Below are positions 23,441-31,608 of a DNA stretch of 33,670 nt, in pieces (the stretch's first letter is position 1; the number at the start of each line of letters is the position of its first letter). Made by a program: the position numbers and the translations under genes. The notes beneath the pieces were generated by a model. That model was not told the DNA's origin. It did not search any database and saw only the letters and a list, made by a program, of their open reading frames with translations. Source of the stretch: Oscillospiraceae bacterium (lineage in GTDB: Bacteria > Bacillota > Clostridia > Oscillospirales > Oscillospiraceae); NCBI GenBank assembly GCA_017617795.1, contig JAFZVM010000099.1, positions 1 to 33,670 on the forward strand, given 5' to 3'.

Positions 23441-24348
23441 CCCAGCTTATGGCCCCGGAGATAGTCCGCCGCGGCCATGCGTTTGCCGCCGGGAGCCTGG
23501 AGCTCCCGGATCCGCAGGATCCCGCCGCCGCAGGCGATATCCAGGCCCTCCTTCCCCTGGGCGACGATGCTGCCGGGGGGCAGCTCGCTGCTTCCCTCCA
23601 GGACCCGGGGGGAAAAGAGCTTGAAGGTCACGTCCCCGAACACGGCGGTGGCGCCGGGCTTCGGGTCCAGGCCGCAGATATGGGCGGCAGCCTCCCGGGG
23701 ACTGCGGGACCAGTCCACGGGGCACATTTCCTTGGTGATGGGGGGAGCGTAGGTGGCCAGGCTCTCGTCCTGGGGCACGCTGCTCCGGTCCCCCGCCTCC
23801 AGCCGCTTCAGGGTGCTCTGGAGCAGGTCGGCGCCCAGCTCCATGAGGCGGGCATACAGGCTGCCGAAGCTCTCCTCCGGTCCCAGAGGCAGACTGGCGG
23901 ACTGGATCACGCTGCCGGAATCCATCCCCTCCTCCAGGTACATGGTGGAGACGCCGCCTTCCTTCTCCCCGTTCAGCACCGTCCACTGGATCGGCGCCGC
24001 GCCCCGGTATTTGGGCAGCAGGGAGCCGTGCACGTTCACGCAGCCCAGAGGCGGGATATCCAGCACCGCCCTGGGCAGGAGCTTGCCATAGGCCACCACC
24101 ACGAACAGATCCGCCCCGTAAGCCCGAAGCTGATCCTGCACCTGAGGGTCCCGCAGGCTCTCCGGCTGGAGCAGGGGCAGGCCGGCTTTTTCCGCCTCCA
24201 GCTTCACCGGGCAGGCGGAAAACTTCATGCCCCGGCGGCTGGGCCTGTCCGGCTTCGTGCAGACGGCGCAGATCTCCCAGCCCTCCTCCAGCACCCGCCG
24301 GAGGCACGCCTGGGCAAAATCGCTGGTGCCCATGAACAGGAGCTTCAT
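23437..24348 (-). CDS. fmt: Methionyl-tRNA formyltransferase
   Basis: 303 aa. Adds the formyl group from 10-formyl-THF to initiator Met-tRNA. Family motifs are MKLLFMGTSDFAQACL at the N-terminus, LPLLQPESLRDPQVQ, and the catalytic-loop stretch GCVNVHGSLLPKYRGAAPIQ with Asn, His and the downstream Asp-containing MDSGSVI. The C-terminal OB-like tRNA-binding domain is at about 205-303. ATGA overlap with def, so the two are coupled: def removes the formyl group fmt adds. Confidence 0.97.
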   Translation of the reverse strand: MKLLFMGTSDFAQACLRRVLEEGWEICAVCTKPDRPSRRGMKFSACPVKLEAEKAGLPLLQPESLRDPQVQDQLRAYGADLFVVVAYGKLLPRAVLDIPPLGCVNVHGSLLPKYRGAAPIQWTVLNGEKEGGVSTMYLEEGMDSGSVIQSASLPLGPEESFGSLYARLMELGADLLQSTLKRLEAGDRSSVPQDESLATYAPPITKEMCPVDWSRSPREAAAHICGLDPKPGATAVFGDVTFKLFSPRVLEGSSELPPGSIVAQGKEGLDIACGGGILRIRELQAPGGKRMAAADYLRGHKLG

Positions 24349-24845
24349 TCCGCTTCGCCCTCGGTCATTTCCCGGATCTCCTCCTCGGAGAGGAACCGGT
24401 CCGCCAGCTCATCGAACAGCACCCCGTTCAGGTGATCGATCTCATGGCAGCAGGCCCTGGCCAGAAGCTCCTCCGCCTCCAGGGTGAAGGGCTCGCCGTA
24501 CCGGTCCTGGGCGTTGACCGTCACCTTTTCCGGGCGGGTGACCACGCCCCAGATATTGGGCAGGCTGAGGCAGCCCTCCGGGCCGATCTGCTCGCCTTCC
24601 TCCGCCACGATCTCGGGATTGATGAGCTCGATGTATTTCGGCTCCTCCCCGCTGATATCCGCCACGATCACCGCTCTCCGCAGCACGCCCACCTGGGGGG
24701 CTGCCAGACCGACGCCGTCCGCGTCCTTCAGGGTCTCCAGCATATCGTTCAGCAGGATGTGCAGCCGGGCGTTGAATTCCGTCACCGTGCGGCTCTTCTT
24801 CTTCAGGCTGATGTCGCCCTTGCGGATGATCTTTCTCAGTCCCAT
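24345..24845 (-). CDS. def: Peptide deformylase
   Basis: 166-aa metalloenzyme that removes the formyl group from nascent proteins. All three motifs are intact: GVGLAAPQVG (motif 1), GPEGCLSLP (motif 2, metal Cys) and CHEIDHLNG (motif 3, HExxH). Length is normal. It starts the operon def-fmt-rsmB-rlmN-prpC-pknB-rsgA. An upstream promoter is seen, as is a GC-rich CCGCCC/GGGCGG hairpin (24859-24872) close to the start. No strong Shine-Dalgarno is visible (only GAGCGTGAGAATAA before ATG). Confidence 0.96.
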   Translation of the reverse strand: MGLRKIIRKGDISLKKKSRTVTEFNARLHILLNDMLETLKDADGVGLAAPQVGVLRRAVIVADISGEEPKYIELINPEIVAEEGEQIGPEGCLSLPNIWGVVTRPEKVTVNAQDRYGEPFTLEAEELLARACCHEIDHLNGVLFDELADRFLSEEEIREMTEGEAE

Positions 24846-24879
24846 TTATTCTCACGCTCCGCCCGAGGGCGGTCCTTTC

Positions 24880-24908
24880 TTCATATCAGCTTCTGTCCGA
24901 AGCATCAA
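24880..24908 (-). promoter_or_regulatory. Candidate promoter of the def-rsgA operon
   Basis: On the minus strand, TTGATG (24908-24903), a 17-bp spacer and TATGAA (24885-24880), with TG at the extended -10. Each box matches 4 of 6 bases. Confidence 0.5.
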
Positions 24909-24973
24909 GTGTTTTCCCTGTCGCTGTCATTCCCGTGGATGTCACGAGGGAAACGTAAGCCTGTCCGGAATCT

Positions 24974-25043
24974 GCCCCTCATCCGTCACGGCGCTTCCGT
25001 GAGCCGCGCCGTGCCACCTTCCCCCCGGGGGAAGGCAGGGGGC
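24974..25043. repeat. Interspersed palindromic element (two-hairpin)
   Basis: Outer arms GCCCCT/AGGGGGC flank two hairpins: CACGGCGC/GCGCCGTG (24987-25013) and CCTTCCCCC/GGGGGAAGG (25017-25035). The CTCATCCGTCACGG...CCTTCCCC...GGGGAAGG layout is recalled from repeated intergenic elements in Oscillospiraceae genomes. Copy number cannot be checked here. Confidence 0.6.
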
Positions 25044-25195
25044 CGCAGCAGCAGGAAACGGTTAACTGTACAGATTAGCACCCTGAAAAGCCATTCAGCT
25101 TTGCCTGCAGCACTGTCAGAGACGGCAGACTCACGTCCCGCACCCGCCTGTTCTACGCCGCGCCGATGCCCCCTTCGCTTCAGCGCCCGCCGCAC

Positions 25196-25290
25196 CGGGG
25201 TGCAGGGGCGGAGCCCCGCCGCGCTCTTTCCCCGGTTTCTCTCGCGTCAGAGAAACCGGGCCGCCGGAGGCAAGCTGATGAACGCTGCGG
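25196..25290. repeat. Second repeat-like block with a perfect 12-bp palindrome
   Basis: It begins with GGGGTGCAGGGGCGGAGCCC, holds CCCGGTTTCTCT/AGAGAAACCGGG (25231-25260, 6-nt loop) and continues GCCGCCGGAGGCAAGCTGAT. The combination resembles short intergenic repeats of Clostridia. There is no T-tract on either side, so it is not a simple terminator. Confidence 0.5.
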
Positions 25291-25382
25291 AGGAAACAAT
25301 CCGGGCTATGCCGGATCGGTCCCTTTTCCCCATGCCCCGCAGGGCAATTCATGGTGTCGCCTCAGCGCTTGCGCTGTTTTCC

Positions 25383-27833
25383 TCAGCTGTCCATGGCGTC
25401 CACGTCCCCGTACAGGGTGAGTCCGCGGTTCTGTTTATCGCTCCCGTACTGCCGCAGGGCGGCGGCGATCAGCGCCCGCACCTGGCCGGAGGGCGCGGCG
25501 TTCACGGTGACCCGGTAGCGGAACTGATTGTTCACCCGCAGGATCCCCGCCGGAGCCGGTCCCAGCACCCGCAGGTCCGGGAGCCCTTCCCCCGCCCGTT
25601 CCAGGGCGGTCTTCAGCTGGGATGCGCAGCGCAGCGTCTGTTCCTCCTCCCCGCCGGAAACGGTCACGGTATACAGGGAACGGATGGGCGGCGCCAGCAG
25701 CAGCCTCCGGGCTTCGATCTCCCCGGCATAGAAGCTGTCGTAATCCTGCCTGGCGGCGCAGAGGATCACTTCGTTCCGGGGGGTATAGGTCTGGATCAGC
25801 GCCCTGCCGGTCTTCTCTCCCCGGCCGGAACGGCCCACCACCTGGGTGATCAGGTTGAAGGTGCGCTCCTGGGCCCGGAAATCTCCGGCATACAGGGACT
25901 GATCCGCCAGGATCACCCCCACCAGGGTCACGTTGCCGAAATCCAGCCCCTTGGCCACCATCTGGGTGCCCACCAGGATGGGGACCTTTTTCTCCTCAAA
26001 CTCCCGCAGGATGACCTCGTGGCTCCGGGAGGCGGAGACGGTATCCGTATCCATCCGCAGGATCGGCGTCCCCGGGAATCGCTTGTTCAGCTCCTCCTCC
26101 ACCCGCTGGGTGCCCAGGCCGGAGAAGCTCAGGGTCCCGCCGCAGGAGGGGCAGGCCCGGTCCTGGGGCTGGGAATAGCCGCAGTAATGGCACATCATGC
26201 GCCGGTTCGCCATATGATAGGTGAGCCTGGCGCTGCACCGGGGGCAGGAATACACGTATCCGCAGGCGGGGCAGGTCACCAGACTGCTGGCTCCCCGCCG
26301 GTTGAGGAACAGGATGCTCTGTTCTCCCCGCTCCAGGTTCAGGCCGATCTCCCGGCACAGGGCCCGGCTCAGGGGGCTGCCGTTGCCCGCCTTCAGCTCC
26401 TCCTTCAGGTCGACGATGCTCACCTCCGGCAGGGGGTGGGTATTGTATCGGCTGTCCATGCGCACCAGGGCGTATTTCCCGGATCTGGCCTCGTACATGC
26501 TCTCCACCGACGGCGTGGCGGAACCCATGAGCAGCAGGGCGCCCGCCTCGGCGCAGCGGTACTTGGCGATGTCCCGTGCATGGTACCGGGGGGCGTTCTG
26601 GGATTTATAGCTCCCTTCCTGCTCCTCGTCCAGGATCAGGAGACCCAGGCTGTGCAGCGGGGCGAACACCGCGCTGCGGGTGCCCACCACCACGTCCACC
26701 GCGTCCTTCCGGATGCGCTTCCATTCGTCGTACCGCTGGGCGATGCTCAGAGAGCTGTGGAGCACGGCCACCCGGTCGCCGAAATGCTGATAAAAGGTGG
26801 CCATCAGCTGGGGGGTCAGGGCGATCTCCGGCACCAGGACCAGCGCCTGCTTCCCCCGTTCCACCGTCTCCCGGATCAGGCGGATATAGACGGCGGTCTT
26901 GCCGCTTCCCGTGACCCCGTGGAGCAGCGCGGCGGAGGCCTTCTCCGCCTGAAGAAGGGGCAGGAGCTTATCGCAGGCCTCCTGCTGGCATTGGTTCAGC
27001 TCCGTCATATCCGGCCGCCGGCCGGGATGGAACTCCGGTCTGCGGAATTCCTCTCTGGGCCGGAGCTCGATGAAGCCCGCCCGCTCCAGGGCCTTCAGGC
27101 TCTGCATGGAGGCGCCGGTGAAATAGCACAGCTCCTTGCCGGAGCACTCCCCCATGCCGCTGAGGAGCCGCAGGAGCTCCGCCTGCTGGGGGGCGGATCT
27201 TCGTTTCCGCTCCGCCGCCGCCAGGGCTTCCTCCGCGGAGACGCACAGCACGGCGGTGGAGGTGATCTTGTCAGAAGCCCGCTGCTTCCGCTCCAGGACC
27301 CGGGTCAGGATCCCCGCTTCTTCCAGGGCGCCGGCGGCGGCGGAAGCCTGATTGCCCAGGGCGGACCGGACCGTATGCCAGGAAGCGCTGCCCCCCTGTT
27401 CATACAGGAGCTCCACCAGGGTGCGCAGATCCTCCCGCTCTCCCGCCGCGGCATAGTTGCCCTCCCGGTCCCCGGGATCGGCGAGGGTGCATACCGCCTC
27501 CCCCACCAGCCAGACCCCGGCGGGGAGCATGGCCTTGACGGCGTCGTAATAGGTGCAGAAGAACCGGGCCTTCATCCAGCGGGCCAGGCGAAGCTCCTCC
27601 GGACTGAGGACGGGGCTTTCATCCAGCCAGGCGTCTATGGGCTTCAGGCCGGGATAACTGCTCTCCTCCTCCAGGGCGAAGACCATTCCCTCCCGCCGCC
27701 GGTTCCCCCGGGCAAAGGGGACAGAGACCCGCTTGCCTGCGGCCGCCTCCTCTTCCAGGGATGAGGGGATCGCGTAGGCATAGAGCTTATCCATGGCATA
27801 GCCGGCCTCATGGATGGCTACGCGGGCGATCAC
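25383..27833 (-). CDS. priA: Primosomal protein N' (replication restart helicase)
   Basis: 816-aa superfamily-2 helicase that reloads the replisome at stalled forks. The N-terminal DNA-binding region (1-100) contains MDKLYAYAIPSSLEEEAAAG. Walker A is GVTGSGKT at 306-313; motif II reads LLILDEEQEGSYK (DEEQ, where the common form is DEEH). The helicase halves surround the zinc domain of paired cysteines (CPACG, CPRC, CHYCG, CPSCGG), with GTQMVAKGLDFGNVTLVG and TQVVGRSGRGEKTGRA toward the C-terminus. GTG start, 3 bp after rpoZ; the family N-terminus begins there. It is the last gene of the cdaA-to-priA operon. Confidence 0.96.
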   Translation of the reverse strand: MIARVAIHEAGYAMDKLYAYAIPSSLEEEAAAGKRVSVPFARGNRRREGMVFALEEESSYPGLKPIDAWLDESPVLSPEELRLARWMKARFFCTYYDAVKAMLPAGVWLVGEAVCTLADPGDREGNYAAAGEREDLRTLVELLYEQGGSASWHTVRSALGNQASAAAGALEEAGILTRVLERKQRASDKITSTAVLCVSAEEALAAAERKRRSAPQQAELLRLLSGMGECSGKELCYFTGASMQSLKALERAGFIELRPREEFRRPEFHPGRRPDMTELNQCQQEACDKLLPLLQAEKASAALLHGVTGSGKTAVYIRLIRETVERGKQALVLVPEIALTPQLMATFYQHFGDRVAVLHSSLSIAQRYDEWKRIRKDAVDVVVGTRSAVFAPLHSLGLLILDEEQEGSYKSQNAPRYHARDIAKYRCAEAGALLLMGSATPSVESMYEARSGKYALVRMDSRYNTHPLPEVSIVDLKEELKAGNGSPLSRALCREIGLNLERGEQSILFLNRRGASSLVTCPACGYVYSCPRCSARLTYHMANRRMMCHYCGYSQPQDRACPSCGGTLSFSGLGTQRVEEELNKRFPGTPILRMDTDTVSASRSHEVILREFEEKKVPILVGTQMVAKGLDFGNVTLVGVILADQSLYAGDFRAQERTFNLITQVVGRSGRGEKTGRALIQTYTPRNEVILCAARQDYDSFYAGEIEARRLLLAPPIRSLYTVTVSGGEEEQTLRCASQLKTALERAGEGLPDLRVLGPAPAGILRVNNQFRYRVTVNAAPSGQVRALIAAALRQYGSDKQNRGLTLYGDVDAMDS

Positions 27834-27836
27834 GGG

Positions 27837-28052
27837 TTATTCTTCGAACGTTCCCGGATTCCGGGCAACGGCGATATAATCTCCCTCCGCCAGCTCGTCA
27901 ATGGCGATGGAAACCGGCTTCTTTTCCAGCTTCACGTGCTCCTCGCCGGCGTACTCCGCAATATCCCGGGAACGCTTCGCGATGACGTTCACCAGCATAT
28001 AGCGGCTCTTCACCCTGCTCAGCAGGGTGGACATGGAAGGATACAGCATCAT
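27837..28052 (-). CDS. rpoZ: RNA polymerase omega subunit
   Basis: 71 aa. The RpoZ core is visible: LLSRVKSRYMLVNVIAKRSR, then LEKKPVSIAIDELAEGDY. It binds the beta' subunit and aids polymerase assembly. The gene begins with two ATGs in a row, with AAGGGAG upstream, 6 bp after gmk. The gmk-rpoZ-priA order is typical for Firmicutes. Confidence 0.93.
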   Translation of the reverse strand: MMLYPSMSTLLSRVKSRYMLVNVIAKRSRDIAEYAGEEHVKLEKKPVSIAIDELAEGDYIAVARNPGTFEE

Positions 28053-28058
28053 AACGGT

Positions 28059-28655
28059 TCATTCTCCCTTCAGCACCGAAAGGTGATCTTTATTCCTGCA
28101 GCGCTCCGCCGTCAGGATGGCGGCGGCTTCCGCAGCGGCCTTTTCCCGATCGTCGTTGATGATCAGGTAGGTGTACATATCCGCTTTTTCGCATTCGCTC
28201 CGGCCCTTGAGCAGCCGTCTTTGGATATCCTCTTCCGTGTTGGTCCCCCGGGCCCGGAGCCGCTTTTCCAGCTCCTCGAAGCTGGGGGCGCAGACGAAGA
28301 TGCTGATGGCCTCCGGGTACTTGTCCATGACCTGCCTGGCTCCCCGGGATTCGATATCCAGGATCACGTCAAACCCCTGCTCCAGCTTCTCCAGAACCGG
28401 CTTCGCCGGGGTGCCGTAGTAGTTGCCCACATACTCCGCCCATTCCAGCAGGCCGTCGTTGCGGATCAGCTCCTGGAACGCTTCCCGGGTCACGAAGTGG
28501 TAATCCACCCCGTCCTCCTCCCCGGGACGGATGGCCCGGGTGGTGGCGGATACGGAGAAGAAGGCCCCGGGGGACTGGGCCATGAGGGCGCGGACGATGG
28601 TGCTCTTTCCCGCTCCGGAGGGACCGGAAATGATGATGAGCTTGCCCTTCTTCAT
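28059..28655 (-). CDS. gmk: Guanylate kinase
   Basis: 198 aa. Phosphorylates GMP to GDP with ATP. P-loop GPSGAGKST (11-19), GMP-binding [20 protein letters not shown], and [17 protein letters not shown] then [14 protein letters not shown] are all present; length is normal. ATGA overlap with remA. Essential step in GTP supply, co-transcribed with remA and rpoZ. Confidence 0.97.
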   Translation of the reverse strand: MKKGKLIIISGPSGAGKSTIVRALMAQSPGAFFSVSATTRAIRPGEEDGVDYHFVTREAFQELIRNDGLLEWAEYVGNYYGTPAKPVLEKLEQGFDVILDIESRGARQVMDKYPEAISIFVCAPSFEELEKRLRARGTNTEEDIQRRLLKGRSECEKADMYTYLIINDDREKAAAEAAAILTAERCRNKDHLSVLKGE

Positions 28656-28930
28656 TCCTCGTCCTCCTCCCGTTCCGGGATCGCGGGGCCGTCGCCCCCG
28701 CCCAGGATGCGATTGCTGATGGTTTCCGTCTGGATGGCGGAGAGGATGATGTGGCCGCTGTCCGCAATGATCACCGCCCGGGTGCGCCGCCCGTAGGTGG
28801 CGTCGATCAGGCTGCCGCTGTCTCTGGCGTCCTGGACCATGCGCTTGATGGGGGCGGACTCCGGACTGACGATGGCGATGACCCGTCCGGCGGAGACCAG
28901 GTTCCCGTAGCCGATATTGATGAGCTTCAT
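28652..28930 (-). CDS. remA: RemA-family regulator (DUF370)
   Basis: 92 aa. [20 protein letters not shown], then [20 protein letters not shown] and [20 protein letters not shown] match RemA, a DNA-binding protein that activates biofilm matrix genes in Bacillus. The acidic C-tail (IPEREEDEE) is longer than in B. subtilis. ATG at 28930 has GGGGAG upstream; residues further upstream in frame belong to yicC overlap. The yicC-remA-gmk order is conserved. Confidence 0.93.
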   Translation of the reverse strand: MKLINIGYGNLVSAGRVIAIVSPESAPIKRMVQDARDSGSLIDATYGRRTRAVIIADSGHIILSAIQTETISNRILGGGDGPAIPEREEDEE

Positions 28931-28941
28931 GTTCTGCTCCC

Positions 28942-29820
28942 CTATTCGATGTTCTGGGCCTGTTCCCGGATCTTCTCGATGGTGGACTTCATCTCCACCA
29001 CGGTCTTCGTGATATCCAGATCCACGCACTTGGAACCGATGGTGTTGACCTCCCGGTTCAGCTCCTGGATGAGGAAATCCAGCTTCCGTCCCACGGCGCC
29101 GCCGGAATTCAGCAGGTCCCGGAACTGCCGCAGGTGGCTGTCCAGCCGGACCAGCTCCTCGTCCACCGCCACCTTGTCCGCGAACAGGGCGGCTTCCGTG
29201 AGGATGCGGCTCTCGTCGATCCCGGCGGTGCCCAGCACCTCCTGCATCCGGGCCAGAAGCTTTTCCCGGTATTCCCGCACGGTCTCCGGGCTGCGGGCGG
29301 CGACGGTCCGGCGCATGGCCTCCAGCTCCTCCAGCTTGCCCAGGAGATCCGTTTTCAGCCGTTCTCCCTCCCGCGCGCGCATGGCGCAGAGGGTATCCAG
29401 AGCCTCCGTCACCACCCGGCTCAGATCCGCCAGGAAGACCTCCTGGTCCAGCTCCTTCTTTTCCAGGGTGAAGATATCCGGGATGCGGCTGTAGGCGGAA
29501 GCGCCCATGTCGTTGGGAATGAGGTACTTTTCCCCCATTTCCTCCACCGCCTGCTTATAGGCCTTCAGCAGGGGCTCGTTCAGCTTCACCTGAACGTCGT
29601 CCTCCTGGGAGCTGTCCACGGTGATGAACACGTCCACCTTGCCCCGGCCGACCCTGGCCTGGACCAGGTTCTTCACCTGCTCCTCCGCGAAGGAGCAGCT
29701 CCGGGGAAGGCGCACCGAGCAGTCCAGAAAACGGTTGTTCACGCTTTTCAGTTCCACATGCAGGGCGGTCTTTCCGCTGAGCCCGTCCCCGCCGCCGTAA
29801 CCGGTCATACTGTATATCAT
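28942..29820 (-). CDS. yicC: YicC/YloC-family endoribonuclease
   Basis: 292 aa. Starts [16 protein letters not shown], the near-invariant MxxSMTGxG N-terminus, and ends with [20 protein letters not shown] and [19 protein letters not shown], the conserved C-terminal pattern. Members are RNA-cleaving or RNA-stability proteins. ATG follows AGGAAGACAGAGCT. It sits between rseC and remA, 16 bp after rseC, so it probably belongs to the cdaA operon. Confidence 0.94.
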   Translation of the reverse strand: MIYSMTGYGGGDGLSGKTALHVELKSVNNRFLDCSVRLPRSCSFAEEQVKNLVQARVGRGKVDVFITVDSSQEDDVQVKLNEPLLKAYKQAVEEMGEKYLIPNDMGASAYSRIPDIFTLEKKELDQEVFLADLSRVVTEALDTLCAMRAREGERLKTDLLGKLEELEAMRRTVAARSPETVREYREKLLARMQEVLGTAGIDESRILTEAALFADKVAVDEELVRLDSHLRQFRDLLNSGGAVGRKLDFLIQELNREVNTIGSKCVDLDITKTVVEMKSTIEKIREQAQNIE

Positions 29821-29836
29821 AGCTCTGTCTTCCTGT

Positions 29837-30277
29837 TCAGATGGTATTGTTCCCCGCCGGGGGAAGAGTAAAACGCCGGGTGATCACATATTCCATGGGG
29901 CTGCGCCTCTGCCGGAGCTTGCCCAGCAGCACGGCCGCCGCCGCTCCCAGACACAGGGCCCCCAGAGCGCACGCCGCGCAGAGGGTCTGGCTTCCGCCCG
30001 CCGCTATACACACCAGCGCCGCCGCCAGCATCAGGACCAGGGGGAGGACGTATACCAGCGCCGCCGCCCCCAGCACCCTTCCGGTCCCAGCGGTAACGGC
30101 CACCAGCTCTCCCCTCCCGGCTTCCAACGGGTTCCTTGCCCGGATCACCAGCTCCCGGGAGCCGGGGGCGCAGCCGCCGCAATCCTCGCAGCTATGTCCG
30201 CAGGCGGTGCGCATGGCGATCTCCACCCGGGCGTACCCGTCTCCGCACACCTCCCGGATCACGCCGGTGCGGGTCAC
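29837..30277 (-). CDS. rseC: RseC/MucC-family membrane protein
   Basis: 146 aa. The N-terminus has a Cys cluster: C22 within TACGHSCEDCGGC, the RseC pattern, followed by two membrane segments (VLGAAALVYVLPLVLMLAAA, then LGALCLGAAAAVLLG). Family members are tied to SoxR-reducing/Rnf-type redox systems and sigma-E control in Proteobacteria; the role in Clostridia is unclear. GTG start overlaps the cdaR stop (GTGA). It precedes yicC. Its redox-type Cys cluster is intact. Confidence 0.88.
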   Translation of the reverse strand: MTRTGVIREVCGDGYARVEIAMRTACGHSCEDCGGCAPGSRELVIRARNPLEAGRGELVAVTAGTGRVLGAAALVYVLPLVLMLAAALVCIAAGGSQTLCAACALGALCLGAAAAVLLGKLRQRRSPMEYVITRRFTLPPAGNNTI

Positions 30278-31608
30278 GGTCCTTCCTCCCCGCCGGTCTC
30301 CGATTCTTCCCCGGCAAGATCCTCCGTCGGTTCCTCGGGCGGTTCTTCCGGCGGTTCCTCCGGCTCAAGCTCCAGGGAGACCACCACGTTGTAGTTCCCT
30401 TCCACCACGCCGACTTCGCTGAATCCGGTTATGTACACGGTGGTGGGCACGCTGTACCGGCCCACGGCGTTGCCGTACTCGCTCAGGTCCGCCACCAGCT
30501 GCACATTGTCCGGCGTCACCAGATAGATGATCTCCTCCGGTCCCCGGATGACGACCTCCTTATACTGGGTGATGGGATTGGCCGCATACCCTTCGGATAC
30601 GTTGATGAAGCTGATCCTGGTGGTGAGGATGTGCCGGGCGGCCAGGCCGCGGATATTGACGGTCACGATGGCTTCCTTGTCCCCGGAGAGGTTCTCCGCC
30701 CCGTTGGGCAGGGGGATGGGATAGGTGGCGGTATAGGTCTGCTCGAAGGACGCCAGGTCGATGGCCCCCAGGGTGATCTGGTTGATGCCCTGGATGAGCT
30801 CAGCGTCGCCGGTCACGGTGAGGACGTTGGGCTTGACCTCCACCACGGCGTTGGTCGCCTTGGCGCCGCCCCCCTCGATGAGATCCACGGTGAGGACGAT
30901 ATCCTTCACCATGACGATGGGGATGGTGTACCGGACCTCCTCCACGTCCACGCTCAGCTCCTGCCGGTCCACCGCCTTGTCCTCGTAATCCAGCAGGGTA
31001 TAGCTCACGGTGCCGGTGACGGTGCGGTTCAGGTTCTCCCGGTCCAGCACCACCTTGGCGCAGGCGATATGGGAAACGACCTCCTCCGGCCCGGAGACCA
31101 TGACGGTGGCGGGCTCATAGACGATGGGCTCCTGCATATAGCCGTCCTGAACGCTGCCCTCGAAGTCCCCCCGGACCTCCACGGGCTTGGTGATGAGGTT
31201 GTCGATATTCACGGTGACGTACTCCGGACTGCGCTTGACGATGATGATCGCGTCCTCCTTGACGCTGTCCGGGAAGGTGACGGTATAGACTTTTTCGTAT
31301 ACGCCGGTGCTGCGGATATCCGTCAGGTCCACGCTGACCTCCACCTCATCCTTCTTGATGGCGGAGACCACGTTCCGCTTGCCCAGGATGGTGAGGCTGA
31401 CGCTCTGCTGATCCTTTTCCGTGACCAGGAGCTTCCGGTCCCGAAGGATATCGTCTCCGCCCACATAATTGATCTCCAGCCCGGTGAGCTCCGCTTCCAT
31501 GTCCGTATTGGCATAGGACGCCACGTACATCCACAGGATGACGGAGAGGATGCAGGCCAGGACGATATACAGGGCTCGGCTACTGGCGATCTTCTTGATG
31601 GTCTTCAT
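30274..31608 (-). CDS. cdaR: CdaA regulatory protein CdaR (YbbR domains)
   Basis: 444 aa. One membrane segment at about 12-30 (LYIVLACILSVILWMYV), then extracytoplasmic YbbR repeats, about four, each beta-rich (for example TVTFPDSVKEDAIIIVKRSP, VVIRGPEEIIYLVTPDNV). The tail is acidic and repetitive, with PEEPPEEPPEEPTE. CdaR binds CdaA and tunes c-di-AMP synthesis. Start ATG has AAAGGAAG upstream and overlaps cdaA by 29 nt. The cdaA-cdaR pair is the normal Firmicute arrangement; glmM is not next to it here. Confidence 0.94.
   Translation of the reverse strand: MKTIKKIASSRALYIVLACILSVILWMYVASYANTDMEAELTGLEINYVGGDDILRDRKLLVTEKDQQSVSLTILGKRNVVSAIKKDEVEVSVDLTDIRSTGVYEKVYTVTFPDSVKEDAIIIVKRSPEYVTVNIDNLITKPVEVRGDFEGSVQDGYMQEPIVYEPATVMVSGPEEVVSHIACAKVVLDRENLNRTVTGTVSYTLLDYEDKAVDRQELSVDVEEVRYTIPIVMVKDIVLTVDLIEGGGAKATNAVVEVKPNVLTVTGDAELIQGINQITLGAIDLASFEQTYTATYPIPLPNGAENLSGDKEAIVTVNIRGLAARHILTTRISFINVSEGYAANPITQYKEVVIRGPEEIIYLVTPDNVQLVADLSEYGNAVGRYSVPTTVYITGFSEVGVVEGNYNVVVSLELEPEEPPEEPPEEPTEDLAGEESETGGEEGP

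Larger units (their letters stand above)
24846..25382. other. 537-bp gap without genes, between priA and def
   Basis: No convincing coding frame is present. The def promoter lies at its left end (24880-24908). The rest holds palindromic repeat-like blocks (24974-25043 and 25196-25290), with a lower-GC stretch at about 25060-25130 between them. There is no tRNA, riboswitch or terminator with a clear T-tract for priA. Confidence 0.6.

Noticed and set aside
25231-25260. 12-bp palindrome as the priA terminator
   Set aside because: No T-tract follows on either strand, and it lies over 120 bp after the priA stop inside repeat-like sequence.
26632-26660. PriA motif II DEEQ as unusual
   Set aside because: DEEQ is recalled as frequent in clostridial PriA, so it is not remarkable.
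24432-27764. An 1110-codon plus-strand open frame antisense to priA
   Set aside because: High-GC shadow of priA and def. Its composition is His/Gln/Gly/Pro-rich and no domain is recognisable.
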